Made by a program: the position numbers and the translations under genes. A DNA stretch of 64,000 bases, taken from Campylobacter concisus (GTDB taxonomy: Bacteria; Campylobacterota; Campylobacteria; Campylobacterales; Campylobacteraceae). Within the stretch, counting starts at the first letter, position 1. Each line of letters starts with the position of its first letter. The notes under the pieces were generated by a model. The model worked only from the letters and a program-made list of their open reading frames with translations. It was not told where the DNA came from and made no database searches. Shown here piece after piece: positions 18,311 to 27,371 of the stretch. The stretch covers positions 310,001-374,000 of the forward strand of contig NZ_CP021642.1 of the NCBI RefSeq assembly GCF_003048375.1, written 5' to 3'.

Positions 18311-20554
18311 TTATGATCTAACAGGTGAAAGATAAGGTTTTTCAGAGTGCATAGACATCTCGTTTTGTTGTCTAAATGCTATATACTCCTCTTCGCTTAA
18401 CCTTTTTATGTTAGCTATAGTGATCTTAAGAGGTGTGATACCTGAGAGTGGATCGTGATCTTGTGCATTTGCAAGCTCGTTACCGTCAGCCTCACTATAA
18501 TGGAAAGTCGTAAATATCGTGCTTTCTCTAAGGTCAGGATTTACGCGAAGTTTAGCTGCGATCCTGCCACGTTTGTTCTCTACCATTGCGTAGCAGCCAT
18601 CTTCTAGCTCTCTTTCTCTTGCGATATCAGGGCTTACTTCGATTAGTGGACCTTCGATGCCAGCGCCATACTCTAGCGGTGGGCACTCTCTAGTCATCGT
18701 ACCTGTGTGGTAGTGATAAACTTTTCTACCTGTTGTAAATAAGCAAGGATAAACCTCATCAGGTACTTCGCTCATCGCACCTGAGCCTACTGGATAGCCA
18801 TCAGGTATATGCATTTTGGCTTTAAATTCAGCCTCCATGCTCGCACGCTTATCTTTATCGTCTGCGTAAAGTACTGGAGCTAGGCGGAATTTACCATCAG
18901 GTAGCATTGATTTGTGATCGGTATAAAGATCAGGTGTGCCTGGATGATCTTCATCAGGGCATGGCCAGCTGATGCCACCTAGTTTTTCAAGTCTATAGTA
19001 GCTGATACCACCAAAGAATTTAGGCATTAGTTTTCTAAGCTCATCCCAAACCTCTTCTGCACTTAAGAAGTCAAATCCCTCAAGTCCCATAGCTTTTGCA
19101 ATGTTGCAAACTACTTTCCAGTCAGGCTCTACGCCACCTACTGGTTCGCTTGCTTTTCTAGTTCTTTGAACGCGGCGAGATGTGTTGATAAATGTTCCAT
19201 CTTTCTCACCCCAACCAGCTGCAGGTAGGACAACATCGGCCTTTTGAGCACTTTCAGTAAAGAATAGATCTTGCACGATAAAGCAGTCTAGGTGGTGCGT
19301 AGCATGCACAAAGTGCTCTGTCCAAGGGTCACTCATAACAGGGTTTTCGCCGTAAACGTAAAGCACTTTTAGCTCACCACTATCCATCTTATCAGGTGCA
19401 TATGTTAGTTTAAAGCCAGGCACTGGATTAAGCTCGAAGTGCCAAACTTTGCGAGCTTGCTCTTGTGCGTAAGCGCTATTTACTGCACCTGCTGGGATGA
19501 CGTTAGGTAGTGCGCCCATATCGCATGAGCCTTGAACGTTGTTTTGTCCACGAAGCGGATTTACTCCAGCGCCTTTTTTACCTAAATTTCCTGTTAGGAT
19601 CGCTAAATTTGAAAGCGAGAAGACATTTGATGTACCATCGCTAAACTGAGTGATACCCATAGTGTAGCAAATAGCAGCACTGCCGGCTTTTGCATACATC
19701 CTAGCAGCCTCAGTGATAAGCTCTTTTTTGACGCCAGTCTCACGCTCAAATCTCTCAGGAGTGAAGTCTTTTACGGCTTCTTTTAGGTACTCAAAACCCT
19801 CTGCATATTTTTCGATAAATTCTGTATCTTGTAAATTTTCAGAGATGATGACGTTCATCATTGTGTTTAGTGTTTTGATGTTTGAGCCAACTGGAATTTG
19901 CAAGAATATATCGGCTTTTTTAGCCATATCGGTGCGTTTTGGATCCACAACAATCATTTTTGCACCACGCTCTAAGCCTCTTTGCATCTGCATAGCGATG
20001 ATCGGGTGGCATTCGCTTGTGTTTGTGCCTATTAGTAAAAATACATCTGTATCAGTTGCAAATTCAACAAGATCGTTTGTCATTGTTCCGTTTCCAAGGG
20101 TGCTGGCAAGACCTGCCACTGTTGGAGCGTGTCAAAGACGAGCGCAGTGATCTACGTTGTTACTTCCTAAAGCACGAAAGAATTTTTGAAATACATAGTT
20201 GTCTTCGTTGTTTGAACGAGCCGAACTAAAGCCCATGATAGAGCTTGGACCATATTTTTCAACGCTATTTTTAAAAGTCTTTCCTAAAAATTCATAAACC
20301 TCTTCAAAGCTAACCTCTTCAAGTTTGCCCTCTTTGTTAAACTCTCCGTTTAGTTTTCTCATCATTGGTTTAGTTAAACGTTTTGGAGAATTTACAAATT
20401 CCCAACCAAACATACCTTTTAAGCACAACTCGCCATCATTTACATGGTGGTTCTCAGTCGGCTTTGCATCGACTATCCTACCGTTTTCTACGATAAGGTC
20501 TATGCCGCAACCAGTTCCGCAATACGGACAGGTTGTTTGAACAATCTTTTGCAT
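18311..20554 (-). CDS. Selenocysteine formate dehydrogenase catalytic subunit, FdhF-like
   Basis: This is a 747-aa molybdo/tungsto-bis-MGD enzyme read through an in-frame UGA at complement 20132-20134 (codon 141). The context DHCARL-U-HAPTVAGL matches the active-site Sec of E. coli FdhF (ARV-U-HGPSVAGL), and a SECIS hairpin lies 13 bases downstream. An N-terminal [4Fe-4S] motif (CPYCGTGC ... GELCLKG) is present. The C-terminal half has the MGD sites (RGQNNVQGSCDMG) and the domain-IV ending PLKITIANIKR. No TAT signal is visible, so it is probably cytoplasmic. No electron-transfer subunit is adjacent, so its partner (hydrogenase or ferredoxin/NAD module) is unknown. Gene callers that read UGA as stop will split it into 140 aa and 602 aa pieces. 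Confidence 0.93.
20104..20134 (-). promoter_or_regulatory. bSECIS element with UGA Sec codon (fdhF-like gene)
   Basis: On the minus strand, TGA (20134-20132) is followed after 13 bases by TGGCA-GGTCT-TGCCA, a perfect 5-bp stem with apical loop GGTCT. The E. coli fdhF SECIS has the same GGUCU apical loop, which binds SelB. Stem, loop and spacing all support Sec insertion. Confidence 0.88.
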
Positions 20555-20787
20555 AGATTTCCTTTCAAGTAATATTTCTAATAACTCGGTTATTATATAC
20601 CTTAGAATATAAAATTATTTTTAAAACTAATATTTTTTTTTAATTTTCTTTTAAGTAAATATGCAAAATTTGCATATTTCTTTGACGCTGAATTTACGGA
20701 GCTTTTTGCTGTTTTTGTCTTATTTTGAATTTGGTTTTTTAGTTTAAGTGATTAAAAATAAATTTAAAAAATATGAAAATTTATAAA

Positions 20788-20816
20788 AAGATGGGCGATT
20801 GCTCGCCCTTTGAATT
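20788..20816 (-). terminator. Intrinsic terminator, copy 1 of a 29-nt dispersed hairpin repeat
   Basis: Read on the minus strand: GGGCGA-GCAA-TCGCCC followed by ATCTTTTTATAAA, downstream of the Sel1-repeat gene. The 29 bases 20788-20816 recur exactly, in the opposite orientation, at 34551-34579 downstream of tupA. The remainder of 20555-20849 is AT-rich with no gene seen. Confidence 0.75.
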
Positions 20817-20849
20817 AGTTTTATATTATTTAAAGCCTTTTATATGGTT

Positions 20850-21708
20850 CTAGTAATATCTTTGAGATTTTAACTGATTTAAATAGTAGCATCCCCATTC
20901 ATACCCACTATCACAAACTTTTTCAAACAGTTTTGTTGCTTCTGAAACGCTTTTTATACCACATGTTCCATGTTTATATGCGATCCCTAATTTAACGCAA
21001 CCTGCCATATTGCCTCCATTACAAGCATTTTCATATAGGCGCATAGCCTCTAGAGGATCTTTTTTTTATCCCTTTGCCATGTTCAAATGCATCTGCTAAA
21101 ACAACACAACCACTCATTTCACCTTTTTCACAAGCTTTCTTAAAAAGATCTATCGCTTTTTTGGTATCCTTTTCTACGCCCTTGCCATACATATAAGCAA
21201 AACCAACATCAACGCAGCCTCTCATATTTCCACCATCACAAGCTTTTTGATATAGCTCATCTGCCTTTTTATAGTCTTTTTGTGCATTTTTATCACTATA
21301 ATAGTTCATCCCCAAAACAATACAAGCCCCTAAATCTCCATATTGACATTTTGCTTCATTTTTTTCTAGTGGCGACATCTCGGTAAGTTTGTCTGCTTTT
21401 ATTTTTATATTGATTTGTTCATTATCTGATAGGGTGACGTTTTGCTCCCCACATATTTTATGTGTTGTACTTTTTCCGTCTGGAAAGCATACTTTTATTT
21501 CATGCTTGCCATTTTCGGCTAAAATGGACGCTGGCTCTTTTAAAGATGTCACTCCTCTTTTTTCGTTATCTACATAGATAGTGCCACCATCTTTTAAGTT
21601 CATAAAAAGCAATTTTTTTGTGTAGCCATCTACTAGTATCGTAGCTTTTGCATACAAGAAATTTAATGATAAAGCGACAAAAACTACTATTTTAAAAAGA
21701 TCTTTCAT
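20850..21708 (-). pseudogene. Sel1-repeat (Hcp-like) secreted protein, frameshifted at an A8 tract
   Basis: A signal peptide (MKDLFKIVVFVALSLNFLYA) leads into a PEGA-like beta domain and then Cys-containing Sel1 repeats (C-x-x-G-D-L-G-A-C, DGGNMRGCVDVGFAYMYGKG, EKGEMSGCVVLADAFEHGKG). The first frame ends soon after 21060 in KKRSSRGYAPI. Removing one A from the A8 run (complement 21060-21067) restores GIKKDPLEAMRLYENACNGG and continues through further repeats to the stop at 20850. Such disulfide-linked repeats occur in Helicobacter cysteine-rich proteins. The slip could be phase variation, decay or a sequencing error. The start may instead be the ATG four codons upstream (21720). Confidence 0.8.
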
Positions 21709-21933
21709 AACTGATTCCATGTTTGAAATTTATTTACTAAGCGAAAAATAATATAAGAATTATTCTTACTGAATACTTAAATTGTATAAGTATATGTTTT
21801 ATTTTTATCTCTCTTGATAGATCACTTGATAAGATAAATTTAAATTTAGTAGCTCATCAGTTTTATGCAGATTTTTATATTAAAACAATGAAATATTGAT
21901 AGAATTTGCTTATTTTGTTTACAAGGATAAAAT

Positions 21934-23220
21934 ATGTCATTTGAGGTTGAATATGATCTTTTTAATGATGGAAGTAAAAGGCAACCAAATAATAGCCTAA
22001 AAATATGTCAAACACCTATTTTAAACTCTATTGTAAATACATATGCACTTTCTCTTTTTGTTAGTAAATTTTATGATTTTAATGTAAATGATCTACCTAT
22101 ACTTAAAAAGTTGGTTGATAAAGAAAGAGATAAGCAGACTGAAAAATTTATGGATGAAGTTTGCAAAGTTTGTGGTAAAGACGAAGATCTAATAGTAAAT
22201 GTGCCAAGACTTCGTGGCTACATCAAAAATTTTGATGAAAAAATAGACAGCAAAAGAAAGCAGATAAATACAAAGCTAAAAAAAGTATGTGAAGAGTTTT
22301 TTGCGCTTATAAAGCTAGATCAAAATTTGGTACCGAGCCAAAAACAGCATATAAATGATAAAAATAGTTACATCCTAGCTCCAAATGATGACCTAGAAAA
22401 GCATGTAAAATCTCTAAAAAGTAGATCAATAGACGATGATAAAAAATTTGCATATATGCAAGACGCTGCTTTTATAATGATGTGTTTAAACCTAGGGGAG
22501 TACTTTTGGAAGGGCGAATACAAAGACTTTTCAATTAGTCAGCCAGATGATATGACGCGTTATCTTTTAAGCTATGTTTATGACGAGGCAAAAGTTCAGA
22601 GATTTTTAAAATCCATGAATGTTTTGATCATAAAAAGAGGCTTTGTTATGGGGCTAGATATGGACAATCAAACTCTAGTTTTTAGCAATATGGGATCAGA
22701 AATTTTTGAGCTTGAAATTTTTAAAGATAAATATATAAGCTTTAGAGAAGACGATGCCTTGGTTATATTTTCACCCGCATTTTTTGGTAACTTTGATCAA
22801 ATTTATGATGAAATTTGGAAGATAAAGCAAAATGTTATAAAAATAAAAACCACCCCTACTAAAAAGCGCTTAAGATCTTTAGATGATAGCTTGCTTTTAG
22901 ACCCTGAGCTTATATATAAATCCTTTAAAGATGAAAATATTTTTGTGTTAAGCAAATTTAAAAAAGAGCTAGAAAATCTAAAAAATGATCTTTCTTACAA
23001 AAATTTTGAAACAAACAAAGATAGATACGCAAGGCAGTGGCTTATTGATAATATCTACGGACTATATCTTGCCACGCATGCTCCTTTTAAATACAAAAAC
23101 TCTAAAGAGCTAGCTAAAATTTACTTTGAAGATCTTCTTGGTAAGAGCTTAAATTTATTCATCGATGAAAAAAGAACTCCTGCTTTAGGACATCACATAG
23201 ACGACATAGAGCTTTTATAA
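21934..23220 (+). CDS. Unrecognised 428-aa protein, first gene of the ClpP/ATPase cassette
   Basis: I recognise no family. The protein is soluble by composition, with no signal or membrane segment. It has a Lys/Glu-rich helical stretch around residues 75-130 that could form a coiled coil and carries CKVCGK, a single CxxC. The middle looks alpha/beta (MNVLIIKRGFVMGLDMDN, then a DALVIFSPAFFG strand), and the C-terminal part is helical, ending GHHIDDIELL. ATG 21934 is preceded by AAGGATAAA. It is followed by a ClpP-like protease and a P-loop ATPase on the same strand, with a gap of 97 bp and then 1 bp. Island location suggests an accessory, possibly defence-type or transfer-type, role; this is inference. 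Confidence 0.85.
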   Translation: MSFEVEYDLFNDGSKRQPNNSLKICQTPILNSIVNTYALSLFVSKFYDFNVNDLPILKKLVDKERDKQTEKFMDEVCKVCGKDEDLIVNVPRLRGYIKNFDEKIDSKRKQINTKLKKVCEEFFALIKLDQNLVPSQKQHINDKNSYILAPNDDLEKHVKSLKSRSIDDDKKFAYMQDAAFIMMCLNLGEYFWKGEYKDFSISQPDDMTRYLLSYVYDEAKVQRFLKSMNVLIIKRGFVMGLDMDNQTLVFSNMGSEIFELEIFKDKYISFREDDALVIFSPAFFGNFDQIYDEIWKIKQNVIKIKTTPTKKRLRSLDDSLLLDPELIYKSFKDENIFVLSKFKKELENLKNDLSYKNFETNKDRYARQWLIDNIYGLYLATHAPFKYKNSKELAKIYFEDLLGKSLNLFIDEKRTPALGHHIDDIELL

Positions 23221-23317
23221 ACGACCTAGCCACCGGCTCTAGAAGCAATAGGTGGAATTTAAAGACTCATCTACTATCTTAAACTTCTCTCACAAAAACC
23301 AAAAACAAGAAGAGAAG

Positions 23318-23875
23318 ATGGCAGAGTTTGACAAGTTAAATTTCGCCGACATTCACATGAGCTTGCTAGCTGATAGAAATATCTTTTTATATGGGCAGAT
23401 TGATCAAGAAATTTGCCTGACTACACAAAAGACACTTTTGTATCTTGACAGCGTAGATCAAAGCGACATAAACATATATATAAGTGGCCCTGGAGGCTCG
23501 ATATATGATGGCTTTGGACTAATCGACTTTATGAAGACCATAAAATCACCAATCAATACATTTTGCGTGGGGCTAGCTGCCTCTATGTCCGCACTTATAT
23601 TTTTAAACGGAGATAAGCGCTATATGTTGCCAAACTCAAGCCTCATGCTTCATCAGCCTCTTGGTGGTGCATCAGGTCAGGCAAGCGACATCGAACTAAT
23701 CGCAAATCAAATTTTAAAAATCAAATCAAAAGTCAATGAGATGATAAAGGCTAACAGCAACCTAAAAATAGCAAAGATAGAGCAGATCACCGATAGAGAC
23801 TGCTATATAGACGCATCATCAGCCATTGCTTATGGCCTAGCCAATGAAATAATATCAACTAATAAAGGAGAATAA
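23318..23875 (+). CDS. ClpP-like serine protease (S14 fold), accessory
   Basis: This 185-aa protein has the ClpP core. The oxyanion glycine loop is SGPGGSIYDG, the nucleophile elbow GLAASMSA gives Ser89, LMLHQPLGG gives His112, and TDRDCYIDASSAIAYGL gives Asp161, so the catalytic triad is complete. It is clearly distinct from housekeeping ClpP: there is no propeptide-like N-terminus and it is encoded in an island, not with clp genes. ATG 23318 is chosen (AGAAGAG upstream); a GTG at 23252 would add 22 residues. The next gene, 1 bp away, encodes a HerA/VirD4-like ATPase, so the partner is probably not a Clp unfoldase. Phage prohead proteases share this fold and are an alternative ancestry. Confidence 0.88.
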   Translation: MAEFDKLNFADIHMSLLADRNIFLYGQIDQEICLTTQKTLLYLDSVDQSDINIYISGPGGSIYDGFGLIDFMKTIKSPINTFCVGLAASMSALIFLNGDKRYMLPNSSLMLHQPLGGASGQASDIELIANQILKIKSKVNEMIKANSNLKIAKIEQITDRDCYIDASSAIAYGLANEIISTNKGE

Positions 23876-23876
23876 T

Positions 23877-25430
23877 ATGTCAGTTTTTTCACTAATCAAC
23901 AACAAAAAAGAGCTAGCTCAAGTCGCTGCCTCAAACGCTCTTAGCATACCTATTAGCTTTACGCATGCGATGATAACAGGGCAAACGGGTTGCGGTAAGA
24001 CCACTTCAGCGATCCTGCCAGCGATGGATGAGCGTATAAAAGTAGGGCATGGGATGCTTGTCTTTGACTATAAAGGAGTTGAGCATAAAAAGGTTAAATT
24101 TCTAGCCAATAAGCATGGCAGGCTAAAAGATGTCGTAATGATAAACGTGCCATGGGGGAACAAAATAAACATAATGGATGATGCAAGTGAGAGTTTATTG
24201 ATGAATTTCTTTCAAAAGACATTTGGCACAAAGCGTGATCCTTTTTGGGGAAATTTAGCGGCAAATATCGCTACAAAGTCCCTTTCAACGATGAAGGCGA
24301 TATGTGACCTTACGGAGCAAGGTTTTTGCACCACATATATAGAAAATAGAGCAAAAGATATAAAGCCAAGCTTTGCAAATTTATGCAAATCAACCCAGCA
24401 GCTAGGCGACTTTAAAAAATTTTATGCCTTAGTTAAGCTGGTAGATGACCATGTAAAAAGCGACACAGCATTTGCAAAAGGTATAAGCAAAAGAAGACAT
24501 TTGGCTAGCTCTTTAAATGAGAAAATTTGGGCATTAGGCGAGTTTAATGAAAAATCTGAAAATTTCATACAAGCTTTTAAGGAGTATGAAGGTGTAAGAA
24601 ATGATGAAGAGTCACAAAAAGCAAGACTTTTTTCAAACTACACATTTATGCTTTTTGCCTTGCAAAGCATAGCCGATGATGAGATGCTAAACTATCATGG
24701 CAATAGCATAAGCAAGCTACTAAATGAAGGAAAGATAGTTGTTGTAAATTCTCAAGGGCTAAAGGATAGTGCGGTTGAGCTTATGTTAAATTCCACCCTT
24801 TCAAATATGGCGCAACGCATAGCAAATGAAGAGAAGGTGCCAGTTAGTATCTTTATAGACGAGGCGCAGCGTGTGCTAAATCCATCAACCGACCTGCACG
24901 CTGATGTGCTAAGAGAGGCTAGGGTTGAGCTAATACTTGCCTTTCAAAACGAAGATGTGCTAAAAATTAGCCTTGGTAGCGACTCAAGATATAAAGAGCT
25001 GGTGGGAAATTTAACCAATCAATACTTCTTTAAAAACTCGGTCAGACAATACGCCAGCGGAGAGGATAAAGACTTTAGCAAGTTAAAAAAATTTGAGTAT
25101 TACCACGATGGTAAAATTTATAAAGCTTCGCCTATATTTATAGATGAAAATGACCTTTTAAAGGCTGAGTTAAGCTATCAAAAAGAGCTTGGTATCAGTA
25201 GTATTTTTACTAATGTGGATCTTGGGGATAATGAAATTTTGGTATATAACGAGCAGCTATTTAAAAGGCGCTCTTTACTCATAAAGCAAGACATAGTGAC
25301 AAAAAAGAAGTCTGAAGTGCCAGTGCTAAATCAAAAGCTTGATGCACTGCTTAAAAGACTAAACGTTTTAGTTCAAGAAGCAAAAGAGTCAAAAGACGAA
25401 GATGAAGATCTCTGGCGGGAGGTTTTATAA
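23877..25430 (+). CDS. P-loop ATPase, HerA/VirD4-TraG-like
   Basis: This 517-aa protein has Walker A GQTGCGKT (residues 35-42) and Walker B SIFIDEAQRV (Asp328-Glu329). The later segment DVLREARVELILAFQN is of the type seen in conjugative coupling proteins and HerA-like DNA pumps. VFDYKGVEH after the P-loop resembles the 'D-K' strand of VirD4/TraD enzymes. It has no N-terminal membrane anchor, unlike true coupling proteins, and no other conjugation gene is near. AAAGGAG lies eight bases before the ATG, and it follows the protease gene by 1 bp. It may move DNA or feed substrates to the protease. The C-terminus is acidic (SKDEDEDLW). Confidence 0.88.
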   Translation: MSVFSLINNKKELAQVAASNALSIPISFTHAMITGQTGCGKTTSAILPAMDERIKVGHGMLVFDYKGVEHKKVKFLANKHGRLKDVVMINVPWGNKINIMDDASESLLMNFFQKTFGTKRDPFWGNLAANIATKSLSTMKAICDLTEQGFCTTYIENRAKDIKPSFANLCKSTQQLGDFKKFYALVKLVDDHVKSDTAFAKGISKRRHLASSLNEKIWALGEFNEKSENFIQAFKEYEGVRNDEESQKARLFSNYTFMLFALQSIADDEMLNYHGNSISKLLNEGKIVVVNSQGLKDSAVELMLNSTLSNMAQRIANEEKVPVSIFIDEAQRVLNPSTDLHADVLREARVELILAFQNEDVLKISLGSDSRYKELVGNLTNQYFFKNSVRQYASGEDKDFSKLKKFEYYHDGKIYKASPIFIDENDLLKAELSYQKELGISSIFTNVDLGDNEILVYNEQLFKRRSLLIKQDIVTKKKSEVPVLNQKLDALLKRLNVLVQEAKESKDEDEDLWREVL

Positions 25431-25441
25431 GATATAAATTT

Positions 25442-25466
25442 ACTCATGGGAGAGTTTCTCATGAGT
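25442..25466 (+). terminator. Hairpin after the ClpP/ATPase cassette
   Basis: ACTCATGGGAGA and TCTCATGAGT pair almost perfectly around a GTT loop, starting 11 bases after the ATPase stop; GTTTAGTTG follows. It probably ends the cassette transcript. Confidence 0.6.
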
Positions 25467-25468
25467 GT

Positions 25469-25737
25469 TTAGTTGCTAAAATATTGATTAAGTATATCTA
25501 GTGCTTTCTTGTCGCCTAGTTCATAATATGCTTTGTTTAGCGCGTCTTGTGCCTCTTGTTTTGCATTGGTATAATTGCCATATTTGTATAATATTTCGCC
25601 TAAATTTGTGCATCCCCTAGCATAGTTGTAGTCATAACAAGACTTTTTGAAGTAAGAGTATGCGTTTTGTATATTTTTGTCAAAGCCAACACCATCTCTA
25701 TAATTTACACCAAGATAATTACAACCTTTACCACCTA
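25469..25737 (-). pseudogene. 5'-truncated Sel1-repeat gene remnant
   Basis: The minus frame from about 25737 to the stop at 25469-25471 reads GGKGCNYLGVNYRDGVG, then KNIQNAYSYFKKSCYDYNYARGC and TNLGEILYKYG. These are two Sel1-like repeats with Cys residues. No start codon or signal peptide remains, and an in-frame TGA lies directly upstream. It abuts the integrase stop. It is a remnant of a gene type like the one at 20850-21708, so Sel1-repeat sequences flank the three-gene cassette on both sides. Confidence 0.7.
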
Positions 25738-25762
25738 ATCATACTTTTCAAAATAGGTATTT

Positions 25763-27046
25763 TTAAATAATTAGTAAATAATAGTCATCAAGCCCCTTTA
25801 ATGCCTCTTTTTTAGCCTTCAAGGACACTCCTTTTGCATATGTATCAGTTGCTATGTCTGTGCTATGACCTAAAAGAACGGAAGTAAGATCTGCTAGAGA
25901 ATTTTCCAAACAATAGTCTTTAATGGCTTTTGCGAAATTGCCACGTAGTCTGTGAAAACTAACATTTGCACTTGGGATAGATTTGTGGATATGTCTATTT
26001 AGGCGCTTTCCAAAATAATCACTACTCTCTTTTCCTTTCTTGATTTGCTCTAGCCACTTCAAATCACCCAAATGCTCAATATTCTTATGCAGCGGAATTT
26101 GCCTATATTTGCTAACGCCTCCTTTTTGCTTGGCAGTCTTAACATTTATAAATTTTATACCATCTTCTTCGCCTACACTTTTGCTATCAAGTTGCCAAAT
26201 TTCATTAAGCCTTAGCCCAGTATGAAGTGCAAACATCATATAGTTTTGTAGATCAAGCCTTTTAGTATCAAAAACTATTTTTAGTTCATCTAGGCTAAAG
26301 TTATCTTTTGGCGACTTCTCGTCAGCTGAAATTTTAAAAGATGTAAGCATTTTAAAAGGATTGGTCGTGAGCTTGCCCATCTTTATGGCATAGTCAAAGA
26401 GCCTTTTTGAGTAAGATGTATAGTTGTTGATGGTCTTTTTGTTGAGCTTTTTGCTTGTTAGAGTTGTTTGAAAGTTTTCAGCATCGCCGTAGCTAAACTC
26501 TTTACCTTGATGATCTTTAAAAAACTCATCCAAGAGCTTGCCAGTTTTAACATAATAGCCCTTTGTCTTATCACTAGATTTTAGCTTTAAACACTCTGTT
26601 TGCACATATCTTTTAGCTACTGCTTCAAAGGATATCGGTATGGTTTCTTTTGGACTTAAAGATGTATCCAATAATGTTTTGAACTCTTTTTCAAGCTTTT
26701 CTTCTGGCGCTACTAGATTATAAAATTTAGCTATCACCTCTTGTGAGAGCTCTTTATATTCGCTAACATCTAAAAATATGCCATTTTGTTTAATGCACCG
26801 CTCATTTTGCCTTTTAATGTTTATTAAGGCTCTTAGACTTTTAGAGTTCGCGTGTGTCGTGGTTATCTTTTTAGCAAGAGCTTCGTTGGCTGCGGCTTTT
26901 ATAGAATTTGCCAGTCTTGCCGCCTCATCTATATCTTTTGTAAAGAGGCAAAATTTAACAGTTAGCTTTTTGCCATCTTTAAGAGCAGTATCAAAAAAGT
27001 AGAAATTTGGTCTATTGGGAACCTTGGTGATCAATCTAGAGCTCAT
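25763..27046 (-). CDS. Tyrosine recombinase (phage-type integrase) at tRNA-Ser
   Basis: This 427-aa integrase has catalytic residues visible in HTGLRLNEIW (Arg I), HRLRG (His-x-x-Arg), LLGHSTD (His III) and TDTYAKG (Tyr). The N-terminal half is an arm/core-binding domain (NNYTSYSKRLFDYAIK). The start is taken at ATG 27046 (MSSRLITKVP); an ATG 12 codons upstream (27082) is possible. The gene is 148 bp from the 3' end of tRNA-Ser(GCU), the usual arrangement for tRNA-targeting elements. It likely mobilised the segment to its left. Confidence 0.92.
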   Translation of the reverse strand: MSSRLITKVPNRPNFYFFDTALKDGKKLTVKFCLFTKDIDEAARLANSIKAAANEALAKKITTTHANSKSLRALINIKRQNERCIKQNGIFLDVSEYKELSQEVIAKFYNLVAPEEKLEKEFKTLLDTSLSPKETIPISFEAVAKRYVQTECLKLKSSDKTKGYYVKTGKLLDEFFKDHQGKEFSYGDAENFQTTLTSKKLNKKTINNYTSYSKRLFDYAIKMGKLTTNPFKMLTSFKISADEKSPKDNFSLDELKIVFDTKRLDLQNYMMFALHTGLRLNEIWQLDSKSVGEEDGIKFINVKTAKQKGGVSKYRQIPLHKNIEHLGDLKWLEQIKKGKESSDYFGKRLNRHIHKSIPSANVSFHRLRGNFAKAIKDYCLENSLADLTSVLLGHSTDIATDTYAKGVSLKAKKEALKGLDDYYLLII

Positions 27047-27193
27047 AGAATGATCCAAATAGTTTCTGTAACAAAAGTGCAAATTTTCTGTAACAAAGCT
27101 GATTTGTCTGAAATTTAGGACAAAAATATCTGCTAATAAATGTAGCTAAAACACCGAAATTTAGGGAAATTAGAAAGAAAAATACTGTGTTGG

Positions 27194-27284
27194 TGGCGGA
27201 CAGAGAGGGATTTGAACCCTCGAGCCCCGATTAAGAGCTGCACCCTTAGCAGGGGTGTGGTTTCAGCCGCTCACCCATCTGTCC
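27194..27284 (-). tRNA. tRNA-Ser (anticodon GCU)
   Basis: The minus-strand 91-nt sequence begins GGACAGATGGGTGAGCGG and has the anticodon loop CTGCTAA (GCU) and a long variable arm. The T-loop is GGTTCAAATCC, and the gene ends TGTCCGCCA with an encoded CCA. Acceptor GGACAGA pairs with TCTGTCC. A TATAAT-like element (complement 27302-27307) lies 18 bases upstream. It is the probable attachment site of the adjacent integrase; no second copy of its 3' end was found in this window. Confidence 0.95.
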
Positions 27285-27371
27285 AAGTATTAGAAAAGTG
27301 GATTATATTTAAACACTCCTGATAGAGTGCTTAAAGTTCAGTAAAAATACACTTTTGTTAAATTTTAATGA

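Noticed and set aside
20132-20134. In-frame TGA taken as a nonsense mutation splitting a molybdo-enzyme gene
   Set aside because: It falls at the conserved selenocysteine position and is followed by a SECIS hairpin, so it is read as Sec.
23877-25430. Evidence for a complete conjugative type IV secretion system
   Set aside because: The ATPase resembles coupling proteins, but no virB, relaxase or membrane-anchor segment is near it.
27194-27284. A second att copy of tRNA-Ser elsewhere in the window
   Set aside because: I searched for GGGTTCAAAT / ATTTGAACCC-type 3' ends and found none apart from the unrelated CAU tRNA fragment, so island limits on the left remain unset.
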